DNA from: an uncultured Lautropia sp.
Lineage (GTDB): Bacteria; Pseudomonadota; Gammaproteobacteria; Burkholderiales; Burkholderiaceae_E
Assembly: GCA_938046755.1 (NCBI GenBank)
Contig: CALIXC010000211.1
Span: 1-24,453 of the forward strand
Direction: 5' to 3'
DNA: 24,453 nucleotides
Positions 1 to 7,828 of this stretch are shown piece by piece. The first letter of the stretch is position 1. Each line of letters opens with the position of its first letter. The notes beneath the pieces were generated by a model. The model had not been told where the DNA came from, did no database searches, and saw only the letters and a program-made list of their open reading frames with translations. The translations under genes and the position numbers were made by a program.

Positions 1-216
1 ATGACCAACGGCATCCGTCGGCGCGAGACCATCATTGCGGCCACCTCGGTGGGCCTGGGTCTGGGGGTTGCCTTCGAACCTGAAGTCTTCCAGCAGCTTC
101 CGGTGCTTTTCCAGAACTCCATCTCGGCCGGTGGCATCACGGCCGTGGTGCTCAACCTGCTGCTTCCGCTGGACCAGACCGAGAAGCCAGTCTTCCTCAG
201 TGACGATCTCGAGTGA
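1..216 (+). CDS. NCS2-family nucleobase (xanthine/uracil-type) permease, C-terminal end only
   Basis: The reading frame is open from the first base and ends with TGA at 214-216, so only the last ~71 residues of a longer gene are seen; the ATG at base 1 is probably internal. The text runs from a cytoplasmic IRRRETIIAA stretch through a hydrophobic GLGLGV helix, a PEVFQQLP loop and a last helix AGGITAVVLNLLLP. That order (basic loop, helix, P-x-LFxxLP, glycine start of the last helix, LLLP end) is typical of the C-terminus of proton-coupled purine/uric acid/xanthine permeases of the NCS2 family. It is an inner-membrane protein. Its stop lies 3 bp before the next start, which implies co-transcription with the efflux transporter downstream. 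The substrate cannot be told from this fragment; purines are more likely than uracil. Confidence 0.7.
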   Translation: MTNGIRRRETIIAATSVGLGLGVAFEPEVFQQLPVLFQNSISAGGITAVVLNLLLPLDQTEKPVFLSDDLE

Positions 217-219
217 TCC

Positions 220-1764
220 ATGTCTTCCTCCCGCCAGTACGAATACTTTGACGATGATCCGTCCTTTCCAAGTACGCTGGTCATCGGCACGCTGTTCGTC
301 GGCGCCTTCATCGGGTTCCTGAACGAGACCCTGCTCAATGTGGCTCTGCCCACGCTGATGTGGGAGTTCTCGGTAGACAAGACCACCGTGCAATGGATGG
401 CCACGGGCTTTCTGCTGGTGATGGGGGCGCTCGCACCGCTCACGGCCAGCCTGGTGCAGTGGCTCGATACCCGCCGGCTCACGCTCGTCACATTGGGTAC
501 CTTTCTCGCGGGGTCGCTGATCTGTGCAGCGGCGCCCATCTTCGGGCTTCTGTTGACGGGGCGACTGGTGCAGGCCGTGTCCGCTGCACTCATCATGCCG
601 TTGTTCATGAACGCTACGCTGGCCATCTACCCGCCAGAACGCAGAGGCAAGGTGATGGGGTTGGTAGCGATGGTGTTCGGTGTTGCGCCTGCGCTGGGGC
701 CCACGATCTCGGGCTTCATCATCGACCACTTCGGCTGGCGCTGGCTGTTCCTGCTGACGGTGCCGCTGATGCTGGTGGCTATGCTGCTGGTGCTCCGTTA
801 CCTGAAGGTCACCTTGGTCGAGATCACGCGGCCGCGCATCGATGTGCTGTCGGTCGTGCTGTCGGTGCTGGGCTTCGGTGGGCTGGTCTATGGGGGCAGC
901 ACGTTTTCTGAGGCATCGGCCCTGCAGCTGACCGTGTTGCTGCCGGTATCGCTGCTGATGATCGGTGCTTTTGTGGTCCGTCAGTTCCGTCTGAAGACAC
1001 CGCTGCTGAACCTGCGGGCTTTCGGCCACGCACAGTTCGGCTATGCCGTCATCGTGATGGCCAGCAACATCTTCCTGTTCCTGGGCATGGAGTTGCTCAC
1101 GCCCATGTATGCCCAGCAGGTGCTCATGCTGTCCGCCACCGTCACCGGGCTCATCCTACTGCCGGGCAGTATCGTCCAGGCATTGCTGATGCCGGTGTTC
1201 GGGACGCTGCTGGATCGGCGAGGGGGGCGATTCGTGGTCCTGCCGGGCACGGTGTTCATCCTCATCAGCCTGTTGGGCATGTGGCTCAGCTTCGATGCAA
1301 CATCCAAGGCGTGGTGGCTGGCTACGCTGTTTGGACTCTTCTCGGCGGCTGGGGCGGCGGCCATGGTGTCCGAGACCTACGGTCTCAACGCCTTGCCGCG
1401 CAACCTCAACCCCCACGGCGCCGCCATCATGGCAACGCTCATCCCCATCGCCGGTGCGCTGGGAGCAGCCTTCTTCGTGGGCGTCACGCATCTGGGCGAG
1501 CGGCTTTCCGAAAGCGCCGCAGGGACTGCCGAAACGACCCTTTCGACGGATTCCCTGCACCCGGAACTGGAACTGGGGCGGGCGGCGGAACAGGGCGCTA
1601 CCATCGACGCGGCAGCGCACGCCGCAGCGAGCGCTGGCGGTGCGCTCACCGAGGCTGCTCGGGTAGCCATGCTCGACGGCCTGCATCTAGCTTTCGGACT
1701 GGCACCGTTCGTGGCACTGCTGATGCTCTGGGCGGCCAGCCGTTTCCATCGCAAGGGCCAATAG
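220..1764 (+). CDS. DHA2-type (EmrB/QacA) multidrug MFS transporter
   Basis: A 514-residue inner-membrane protein with about 14 hydrophobic helices, the number expected for the DHA2 drug:proton antiporters. Family marks seen: NVALPTLMWEF in helix 1 followed by VQWMATGFLL; a PPERRGKVMG loop; and the antiporter motif C region GVAPALGPTISGFIIDHFGWRW. The large polar loop at about residues 425-485 before the last helix is also usual for this family. Known members (EmrB, LmrB, QacA) pump hydrophobic compounds out in exchange for protons; the substrate here is unknown. The ATG follows the permease stop by 3 bp with only a weak GAG as ribosome site, suggesting translational coupling. The exported tannase gene starts 64 bp downstream on the same strand, so export of a phenolic compound is possible, but that is inference only. 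Confidence 0.88.
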   Translation: MSSSRQYEYFDDDPSFPSTLVIGTLFVGAFIGFLNETLLNVALPTLMWEFSVDKTTVQWMATGFLLVMGALAPLTASLVQWLDTRRLTLVTLGTFLAGSLICAAAPIFGLLLTGRLVQAVSAALIMPLFMNATLAIYPPERRGKVMGLVAMVFGVAPALGPTISGFIIDHFGWRWLFLLTVPLMLVAMLLVLRYLKVTLVEITRPRIDVLSVVLSVLGFGGLVYGGSTFSEASALQLTVLLPVSLLMIGAFVVRQFRLKTPLLNLRAFGHAQFGYAVIVMASNIFLFLGMELLTPMYAQQVLMLSATVTGLILLPGSIVQALLMPVFGTLLDRRGGRFVVLPGTVFILISLLGMWLSFDATSKAWWLATLFGLFSAAGAAAMVSETYGLNALPRNLNPHGAAIMATLIPIAGALGAAFFVGVTHLGERLSESAAGTAETTLSTDSLHPELELGRAAEQGATIDAAAHAAASAGGALTEAARVAMLDGLHLAFGLAPFVALLMLWAASRFHRKGQ

Positions 1765-1828
1765 GTTCGTCTGGATGTGCTGGCTCTGGCGCATCCACAT
1801 TCCCTGGCTCCTCGACACAGGAGAATCC

Positions 1829-3445
1829 ATGAATACCTATGTCACGCCATCCCTCCGGACGCGTTCGGCACCGCCGCAGCAAGGCCGTCCCTTCCTGCGG
1901 CACACCCGGCTGGTCCTGCTTGTCGGCAGTCTGCTGGTTGGAACGGTCGCATTGGCCGCCGGCCAGCACGGGCCCTCGGCCTCAATGAATGGCGCCCGCG
2001 CAAACGCCTCCCAACAGACCCGCCAGGCTGACATGAATACCCTCGATTTCTCTCTTCTCACCCCCACGTCCGGAAGCACGCGCGTCAATGGCAAGGCCGT
2101 GGCCTACCGGGCTTACGAGAATGTGGTCTACGTTCGCAACCCGGTCGATGCCGAGTACCAGAGCCTGAACATCTACGTGCCGGAGGCCTACTTCCAGGGT
2201 GGCACCATCAATGGCTACACGGCCAGGACGGCCCCAATCTTCCTGCCCAATCAGATTGGTGGCTACATGCCGGCCAAGCCCGGGGTGATGGGGCAGGCAG
2301 GCTTTGGCCCGCGCGACCCTGACAAGACCGACGCCATGCAGGCGGCGCTGGCACGTGGCCTGGTGGTCGTCTCGCCTGGTGCGCGAGGGCGTACCCAGGC
2401 CACCGGCAAGGCGCCGGCCGCCATCGTCGACCTGAAGGCGGCAGTACGCTATCTGAAGCACAACGATGCCTCCATGCCGGGTGATGCCAACCGGATCATC
2501 TCCAACGGGACCAGTGCCGGTGGTGCGTTGTCGGTCCTGCTGGGCGCCAGCGCCAACCAGCCCGACTACGAGCCCTACCTGAAGGCGCTGGGGGCAGCAG
2601 ACGCGCCCGACGACATCTTTGCCGTCTCGGCCTACTGCCCGATTTCCATCCTGGAGCAGGCCGATGCTGCCTACGAATGGGAATTCAATGGCGTCGATGA
2701 CTACGCCAAGATCGACATGCGTCAGATCGACTTCCATGTCGAACGCAAGCTTGCGAAGGGAGTGCTTACTTCCGAGCAGAAGAAGGTTTCAAGCCAGCTC
2801 AAGCCGCTGTTCTCCGAGTACGTGAATGCCCTGCACCTGCTGGGCCCGGATGGCCGGAAGCTGTCTCTGGATGCCCAGGGCAACGGCAGCTTCAAGGCGC
2901 ATGTGGCTTCGTATCTGGCCGCCTCGGCCCAGAAGCAGCTGGATGCTGGCAAGGACCTGTCCGACCGTGGCTGGCTCACCCTTCAGGACGGCCAAGTGAA
3001 GGCGGTGGACTTTGCCGCCTTCGCGCGTGCCGCGGGTCGCCAGAAGACGCCGCCCGCCTTTGACGGTCTGGCGCTGGACAGTGGCGAGAATCAGGAATTC
3101 GGTACCGAAACGGTGGATGCTCGGCATTTCACCGCGTATTCGGCGGCGCACAGCACGGTGAAGGGTGCCGGCGTGGCTGATGCCCAAACCGTTCGGTTGA
3201 TGAACCCGATGAACTATATCGCCCATCGGCAGGCAGGACCTCAGCACTGGCGCATCCGGGTGGGCACGGCCGACCGCGATACCTCCCACGCCATCGCCGT
3301 GATCCTGGCCACGCGATTGCAGAACACCGGCAAGCAGGTGGATCTGTTCATGCCCTGGGACGTGCCGCACAGTGGCGACTACGATCTGGACGAGCTGTTC
3401 GGCTGGATCGACCGGACGGTCGCCGCAGGGCAGGGCGGACGCTGA
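1829..3445 (+). CDS. Exported subtype-B tannase (tannin acyl hydrolase), alpha/beta-hydrolase fold
   Basis: A 538-residue protein predicted to hydrolyse galloyl ester bonds of gallotannins and gallate esters. The ATG at 1829 is chosen over a TTG/ATG-less upstream frame beginning at 1775 because AGGAG lies 5 nt before it. Residues ~27-44 form a hydrophobic signal segment after several Arg, ending near ALAAG, so the enzyme should be exported. The nucleophile elbow GTSAGGALS puts Ser229 in G-x-S-x-G; this nonapeptide is the one known from Lactobacillus plantarum-type tannases. GTADRDTS supplies the acid (Asp482 or Asp484) and VPHSGDYDLDELF the catalytic His514. The middle part, about residues 260-430, would be the lid domain. 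Length is somewhat above the ~470 residues of lactobacillar enzymes, partly through the N-terminal leader. A feruloyl esterase is the main alternative activity. Confidence 0.82.
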   Translation: MNTYVTPSLRTRSAPPQQGRPFLRHTRLVLLVGSLLVGTVALAAGQHGPSASMNGARANASQQTRQADMNTLDFSLLTPTSGSTRVNGKAVAYRAYENVVYVRNPVDAEYQSLNIYVPEAYFQGGTINGYTARTAPIFLPNQIGGYMPAKPGVMGQAGFGPRDPDKTDAMQAALARGLVVVSPGARGRTQATGKAPAAIVDLKAAVRYLKHNDASMPGDANRIISNGTSAGGALSVLLGASANQPDYEPYLKALGAADAPDDIFAVSAYCPISILEQADAAYEWEFNGVDDYAKIDMRQIDFHVERKLAKGVLTSEQKKVSSQLKPLFSEYVNALHLLGPDGRKLSLDAQGNGSFKAHVASYLAASAQKQLDAGKDLSDRGWLTLQDGQVKAVDFAAFARAAGRQKTPPAFDGLALDSGENQEFGTETVDARHFTAYSAAHSTVKGAGVADAQTVRLMNPMNYIAHRQAGPQHWRIRVGTADRDTSHAIAVILATRLQNTGKQVDLFMPWDVPHSGDYDLDELFGWIDRTVAAGQGGR

Positions 3446-3459
3446 GCTTCTGAACGGAG

Positions 3460-3481
3460 GCGCGGGATATGTGGCCCGCGC
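3460..3481 (+). terminator. Weak hairpin after the tannase gene
   Basis: GCGCGGG (3460-3466) and CCCGCGC (3475-3481) pair perfectly around an 8-nt loop, 14 nt past the tannase stop. No run of T follows, so it is at best a weak intrinsic terminator or an mRNA 3'-end stabiliser. A second imperfect stem (3487-3495 with 3501-3509) follows directly. Confidence 0.35.
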
Positions 3482-3541
3482 TGTCGCCTGGGTGCGGTCT
3501 GCACCCTGGTGGAGTTCCCTTCGCCAAGGGTACGGTAGGGG

Positions 3542-3570
3542 TTGATTCTGGCCGGCAACCCCCATATACG
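3542..3570 (+). promoter_or_regulatory. Possible sigma70 promoter before the MBL-fold hydrolase
   Basis: TTGATT (3542-3547) and TATACG (3565-3570) are separated by 17 bp. Transcription would begin near 3577, on top of the ATG at 3575, so if real it would make a leaderless or nearly leaderless message. There is no clear Shine-Dalgarno sequence before that ATG, which agrees with such an arrangement, but chance similarity is possible. Confidence 0.35.
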
Positions 3571-3574
3571 GTGA

Positions 3575-4699
3575 ATGCTTGCCTCCCTTCTCGTCATTCT
3601 CAAGTGGCTGGCCATCGTTGCCGTTGTCCTGGCCTTGTCCACTTGGCTCTTCATCCGTTTTCACCCTGTATTCGGCGGCGAGCCGGACGCCCGGAGCCTG
3701 GCGCGCATCCAGGCCTCGCCACAGTTCGATGGTCAGGTCTTTCGCAATGCCGAGCCCACACCGTTGATGTCACCCGGAAACACCCAGCCGGTCGGCGTCA
3801 TCGAATGGCTTCGCAACGTCCTGACGCCCCCTGAGGGCAAGGTGCCGTCCGAACCGCTACCCAACCGGCCGCTGAACTTGCATGAGCAACCCCTGGAGGA
3901 TGGCCAGTTCGTCTGGCTGGGCCACTCTACCGTGCTGTTCCGTCTGGCCGGCAAAGTGATGGTCACTGACCCGCTGGTCAACCGGGCCTCGCCCATCCCG
4001 TTGGCAGGGGCGCCTTTCCCGATGCGGCATCCTGTCACCGCCGCCGACTTCCCTGCACTGGATGTCGTGCTGCTGTCACATGACCACTATGACCACCTGG
4101 ACTGGCGTGCCATCCGCGATCTGGATCCGAGGGTGGGGCACTATGTGGTACCGCTGGGCGTGCGCGCCCATCTGCTGCGCTGGGGTGTGGCCGACGACAA
4201 GATCACCGAACTGGACTGGCATGAATCCACCCGACAGGGCGATGTGGACATCACGCTGGCTCCCGCCCGTCACTTCAGTGGCCGGCGTTTCGACAACCGC
4301 AACGCCACCCTCTGGGGCTCCTGGGTGCTGAAGACGCCCGGCTTCTCGCTCTTCTTCAATGGCGACAGTGGCTACGGCAGGCACTTTGCCGAGATCGGCC
4401 GGCGCTACGGCCCCTTCGATGTGGCCCTGATGGAGAATGGCGCCTACAACGAGCGCTGGGCCTTCATTCACATGCAGCCCGAGCAGTCGGTACAGGCGGT
4501 CCAGGACGTGCGGGCTCGGCAGGTGGTGCCCATCCACTGGGGCAAGCTCGACCTGGCGTTCCATCCCTGGAAAGAGCCGATCCGCCGCTTCATGGCCGAG
4601 GCGGATCGAAAGGGTGTGGACGTGGTCACGCCCGAGATCGGGCAGGTCTTCGACTTCTCCGAGCCGCCGCGCTCAACCTGGTGGGAGTCGGCCAGGTAG
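3575..4699 (+). CDS. Membrane-anchored MBL-fold metal-dependent hydrolase (UlaG/NAPE-PLD-like)
   Basis: A 374-residue protein with an N-terminal membrane helix (about residues 3-25, VILKWLAIVAVVLALSTWLF) and a metallo-beta-lactamase domain of the COG2220 / NAPE-PLD-like type. The full metal set can be read: SHDHYDH gives His169, His171, Asp173 and His174; ARHFSGR gives His233; NGDSGYG gives Asp264; and IHWGKLDLAFHPW gives His321. The WLGHSTVLF strand before the metal motif is typical of this subfamily. Members act on phosphodiesters or lactones, and the substrate cannot be predicted. The N-terminal helix suggests it works at the inner membrane, facing either the cytoplasm or the periplasm. 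It follows the tannase by 129 bp on the same strand, but hairpins and a possible own promoter lie between, so a shared function is not shown. It converges on the sucrose operon. Confidence 0.85.
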   Translation: MLASLLVILKWLAIVAVVLALSTWLFIRFHPVFGGEPDARSLARIQASPQFDGQVFRNAEPTPLMSPGNTQPVGVIEWLRNVLTPPEGKVPSEPLPNRPLNLHEQPLEDGQFVWLGHSTVLFRLAGKVMVTDPLVNRASPIPLAGAPFPMRHPVTAADFPALDVVLLSHDHYDHLDWRAIRDLDPRVGHYVVPLGVRAHLLRWGVADDKITELDWHESTRQGDVDITLAPARHFSGRRFDNRNATLWGSWVLKTPGFSLFFNGDSGYGRHFAEIGRRYGPFDVALMENGAYNERWAFIHMQPEQSVQAVQDVRARQVVPIHWGKLDLAFHPWKEPIRRFMAEADRKGVDVVTPEIGQVFDFSEPPRSTWWESAR

Positions 4700-4750
4700 A
4701 CTAGCCCATGAAAAAAGCCGGCCCCCGTGAAGGGACCAGCTTTCAGAAGA

Positions 4751-4767
4751 GCCCGGCAGAGCCGGGC
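4751..4767 (-). terminator. Terminator hairpin between convergent genes
   Basis: GCCCGGC and GCCGGGC (4751-4757, 4761-4767) form a perfect 7-bp stem with a 3-nt loop in the 137-bp gap between the MBL-fold gene and the sugar transporter. On the minus strand the stem is followed by TCTTCT, so it best serves the end of the sucrose operon. On the plus strand no T-rich tail is present. Confidence 0.55.
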
Positions 4768-4836
4768 GAATGTGATGCCAATGCGCTGGGGGCATGACCC
4801 GCATTCTGCAGGGAGGCGAGCCTTGCCCGACGCGGA

Positions 4837-6201
4837 TCAGGCCTTGTCCTGAGTGCGATTCTTCATCGGGAAGTTGTCCCGACGTGGCATGTGTGGCGTC
4901 GATACGAATAGCGTGGCGATGCAGGCAATCAGCAGCAGTAGGCCGGCGCAGGTCATTGCAGCGCCAGGGTCATCGCCCAGCACGTGCTTGTAGATCCAGC
5001 CAAAGCTCACCGTCTGGAGCAGCATGGGGATCACGATCATCATGTTGATGATGCCCATGTAGACGCCATAGCGGCCCGACGGAATCTCGGCCACGGCGAT
5101 CATGTAGGGCACGCCCAGCATGCTGGCCCAGCCAATGCCGAAGCCGATCATCGGCAGGAACAGCAGGAACTTGTTGCTGATGTGCGGGAACAGGCACAGC
5201 CCCAGGGACATCAGGGCCAGGGCAAAGGCATGCACCAGCTTGGCCTGGTACTTGCGGGCCAGGTACATCAGCACGAAGGCCGACAGGAAGGTGACGACGT
5301 TGTAGAAGCCGTTGACCAGCCCGGTCCAGGCCACTGCCTGCTCATACAGGTGCGCGGCAACTTTCGGATCGGTGGCTTCCGACCGGCCAAAGGCCGAGTC
5401 GGCAATGCTGTGCGACACGAACTGCCAGTAGACGAACATCGCGTACCACTGGAACATGTAGACCGCGCCCAGCTGCCACAGGGTCTTGGGCATTACCAGG
5501 ATGGCTTCGTAGATCTCCTTGACGGCAGCGACCAGACCGTGGGGTTTGGCTTGGATTTCGGCCAACTCCTCGGGGGTGGGTTCGATTTCCGGGGTGGTCA
5601 GCACCGAGATCAGCACCGTGGCGATCGAGCAGAACGCACCGACGTAGAAGGAGCCATACACCCAGACCGGCATGCCTTCATCGGTCACGGCGGTGAAGTG
5701 GCGCTGGAAGAAATACAGTGACACGTTGGCCAGCGTGATGCCCAGGCCCGCGAAGAAGCTCTGCATCAGGAAGCCGGTGGCATGTTGCTCATCGGGCAGC
5801 TTGTCGGCGATAAATGCGCGATACGGCTCCATGGCGGTGTTGTTGCTAGCGTCCAGCAGCCACAGCAGTAGCACGGCCATCCACAGCTCGGTGACGTGCG
5901 GATACAGGAACAGGCAGACACTGCAACCGATCGCCCCCATCAGGAAGAACGGGCGCCGACGGCCCAGGCTGGGAATCCAGGTCCGGTCACTGATGGCACC
6001 AATGAGCGGCTGGATGATCAGGCCGGTCACCGGGCCGGCCAGGTTCAGGATCGGCAGCTGGTCGGGGTTGGCGTGCAGCATGCTGAACACCGGGTTGATG
6101 GCGGTCTGCTGCAACCCGAAGCTGTATTGGATGCCGAAGAACCCGAAGTTCATCAGCAGTATCTGGCGAAATGTCATCACCACGCGATGGTCAATCTTCA
6201 T
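4837..6201 (-). CDS. MFS sugar transporter, SLC45/GPH-like, probable sucrose (or maltose) uptake permease
   Basis: A 454-residue inner-membrane protein with about 12 helices. The N-terminus (LLMNFGFFGIQYSFGLQQTAINPVF) and the loop ISDRTWIPSLGRRRPF between helices 2 and 3 are typical of proton-coupled disaccharide carriers related to plant sucrose transporters, SLC45 and MalA/SuxC-like bacterial proteins. The NTAMEPYRAFIADKLP segment after helix 4 is also characteristic. It is the last gene of the amylosucrase operon and is preceded by GAGGAAG about 9 nt before its ATG. In context it would carry sucrose into the cytoplasm for amylosucrase. Maltose or short malto-oligosaccharides are the alternative substrates. 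A hairpin in the 57-bp gap from the porin gene may lower its expression relative to the porin. Confidence 0.85.
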   Translation of the reverse strand: MKIDHRVVMTFRQILLMNFGFFGIQYSFGLQQTAINPVFSMLHANPDQLPILNLAGPVTGLIIQPLIGAISDRTWIPSLGRRRPFFLMGAIGCSVCLFLYPHVTELWMAVLLLWLLDASNNTAMEPYRAFIADKLPDEQHATGFLMQSFFAGLGITLANVSLYFFQRHFTAVTDEGMPVWVYGSFYVGAFCSIATVLISVLTTPEIEPTPEELAEIQAKPHGLVAAVKEIYEAILVMPKTLWQLGAVYMFQWYAMFVYWQFVSHSIADSAFGRSEATDPKVAAHLYEQAVAWTGLVNGFYNVVTFLSAFVLMYLARKYQAKLVHAFALALMSLGLCLFPHISNKFLLFLPMIGFGIGWASMLGVPYMIAVAEIPSGRYGVYMGIINMMIVIPMLLQTVSFGWIYKHVLGDDPGAAMTCAGLLLLIACIATLFVSTPHMPRRDNFPMKNRTQDKA

Positions 6202-6224
6202 GGGAGCGATCTTCCTCTGAAAGA

Positions 6225-6245
6225 CGGCGCCGGGCCTCGGCGCCG
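6225..6245 (-). terminator. Intra-operon hairpin (attenuator or stabiliser) between porin and transporter
   Basis: CGGCGCCG occurs at 6225-6232 and again at 6238-6245. Because the octamer is self-complementary, the two copies can form an 8-bp all-GC stem with a 5-nt loop. On the minus strand it lies 13 nt after the porin stop and is followed by TCTTTC. That is a plausible leaky terminator, allowing more porin than permease to be made. Confidence 0.45.
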
Positions 6246-6258
6246 GATGGACGCAACA

Positions 6259-7686
6259 TCAGAACCAGGCTTCCACCTGGGCGCCGTAGGTCACAGCGCT
6301 GCGCTTGTTGGCGAACGAGGTCACGGCCGTGTTGCAGTCACGACCGGTGCAGGCCACGGGGCCGGCGTTTGCCGCCGCATCGTTCCACTTCGCGTAGGTG
6401 GCAAAGAGCCGCAGCGCAGGCCGCGCCATCACGCCCGGTCCCATCGAGAACTGCGTGCCCAGCGTCACCTTGGACAGCGTGCGGGTCGATTCCGAATCCT
6501 GCTTGACGCGCTGGTGGCTCAGCTCGGTGAACAGGCCCAGCACCTCGTTGATGTTGTAGAGCGGACGGGTGCCCACCCACATCTCGCGCATCTTCACGTC
6601 ATTGACCTTGGCGTGGCGATAGCCCGCCGTCGAGGTGGCCGACCATTTGCTGTGTGCCGGCTCATACAGCCAGTGGTCGAACACCATCCACTCGCGGCGC
6701 TTGTCGGTGCTGCCACCCACGCCGTAGCCTTTCAGTAGGGCCGCGTCGTGCGCGAACTGCAGCACCAGCGAGTTCGTGCCGCCCAGGCCGAAGGCATTGG
6801 CCTGCTCGTGCGAGAGGGTGAACGCCGTGCCGTTACTGCCGGCCTTGTTGTCGATGGTGCGGGTCTCGCGCACCACCACGTCCACGTTCGGCGTGGCCGG
6901 GTTGTTGTCCAGGTCCACCGACTGCGTGGTGTCCACCGTGTAGGTACTGGTGCCTCCGCGGTTGCTGGCGCGCACCAAGTCCATGCCCACCGTCAGCTTG
7001 CCGCCCGGATTGACCCCGATCTCTTCCAGACGGAAGTCATGCACCGTGGCCGAACGCGAGCCGCCCCCGATCAGGTCGGGGTTGTAGCCGTTGAGGCCGT
7101 TGTTGACCCCAAAGCCGGTGAAGTCTCCCATCCGGAACATCGCATAGGCGAACTTGCCCGGCCCCAGCGTCACGTTGTCCAGACCGAAACCCGGACCCTG
7201 ACCTGGCTCCCAGTACGTGTAGTCCATCATGTGGACATCGGGGTTCTTGTAGAAGCGCTTGCCCACCCACAGGATCGCTCCGTCCAGGGCCCGCACGTCC
7301 AGCGACGAGCCGATGTCGCTGGCCGTCACGAACAGCTCGCGCAGCGCCGGCGTGCTCTGCTCCCAGTTGGCCATGCCCTGGGTGCCGTGCGACAGCGTGA
7401 TCTTGGCGTCGAACTTGGTGCCCTTGACCTCTCCCAGGTACGACTTTAGCTTCAGATCCACGTAGGAGTCGCATTCGTTGCCCAGACGGAAGAACGTCGC
7501 GGCGCCCGGCAAGCGGAAGCAGGCCTGCGAGCCGCCGTCGGAGGTGGTGCCGGCGCCGCTGCGAAGGTAGGCGCCGAACGAGAAGGTGGGGGCGGCGGCC
7601 TCTTCGGCCGCGGCGGCGGTGCTCAGGCACGACATGGCCAGTACGATGCCCGTACCGGCAGCGGCCATCATCTGCATCTTCTTCAA
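6259..7686 (-). CDS. LamB-type maltoporin / sucrose porin (outer membrane)
   Basis: A 475-residue outer-membrane beta-barrel of the LamB/ScrY sugar-porin family. The start is the TTG at 7686: AAAGGAG lies 5 nt before it, whereas the first ATG (codon 4) would be 14 nt away. The N-terminus is a classic signal peptide: Lys2-Lys3, a hydrophobic core, and an alanine-rich cleavage site near residue 27. The mature protein begins with FSFGAYLRSGAG, followed by CFRLPGAATFFRLGNECDSYVDL, which matches the start of LamB barrels (FHGYARSG.. RLGNE). It ends in AQVEAWF, with the terminal Phe needed for barrel assembly. Periplasmic-turn and long-loop regions are rich in Gly, Asn and Asp. Placed between amylosucrase and a disaccharide permease, it most likely admits sucrose, with maltodextrins as the alternative. 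Confidence 0.88.
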   Translation of the reverse strand: MKKMQMMAAAGTGIVLAMSCLSTAAAAEEAAAPTFSFGAYLRSGAGTTSDGGSQACFRLPGAATFFRLGNECDSYVDLKLKSYLGEVKGTKFDAKITLSHGTQGMANWEQSTPALRELFVTASDIGSSLDVRALDGAILWVGKRFYKNPDVHMMDYTYWEPGQGPGFGLDNVTLGPGKFAYAMFRMGDFTGFGVNNGLNGYNPDLIGGGSRSATVHDFRLEEIGVNPGGKLTVGMDLVRASNRGGTSTYTVDTTQSVDLDNNPATPNVDVVVRETRTIDNKAGSNGTAFTLSHEQANAFGLGGTNSLVLQFAHDAALLKGYGVGGSTDKRREWMVFDHWLYEPAHSKWSATSTAGYRHAKVNDVKMREMWVGTRPLYNINEVLGLFTELSHQRVKQDSESTRTLSKVTLGTQFSMGPGVMARPALRLFATYAKWNDAAANAGPVACTGRDCNTAVTSFANKRSAVTYGAQVEAWF

Positions 7687-7828
7687 GAGAGCTCCTTTCT
7701 ACTTCAGGCAAAAGGGTTGGAGGGAGAGAGCGGCAGCTGGCCAGAACAGGACGGACCCGCCCAACCACCGCCCTGTGACTTGAATGCCGGACTTTGCATG
7801 ACGAGGAACCCGGCATCCGGTCAGGGGG

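Noticed and set aside
1775..1828. Upstream start for the tannase, adding 18 residues
   Set aside because: The added residues would precede a good signal segment and have no ribosome site, while the ATG at 1829 has AGGAG at 5 nt.
3503..3531. ACCCT...AGGGT dyad that recalls MerR-family operators
   Set aside because: The arms match imperfectly, the spacing is too wide for a MerR-type site, and no such regulator is nearby; it is more likely part of the hairpins after the tannase gene.
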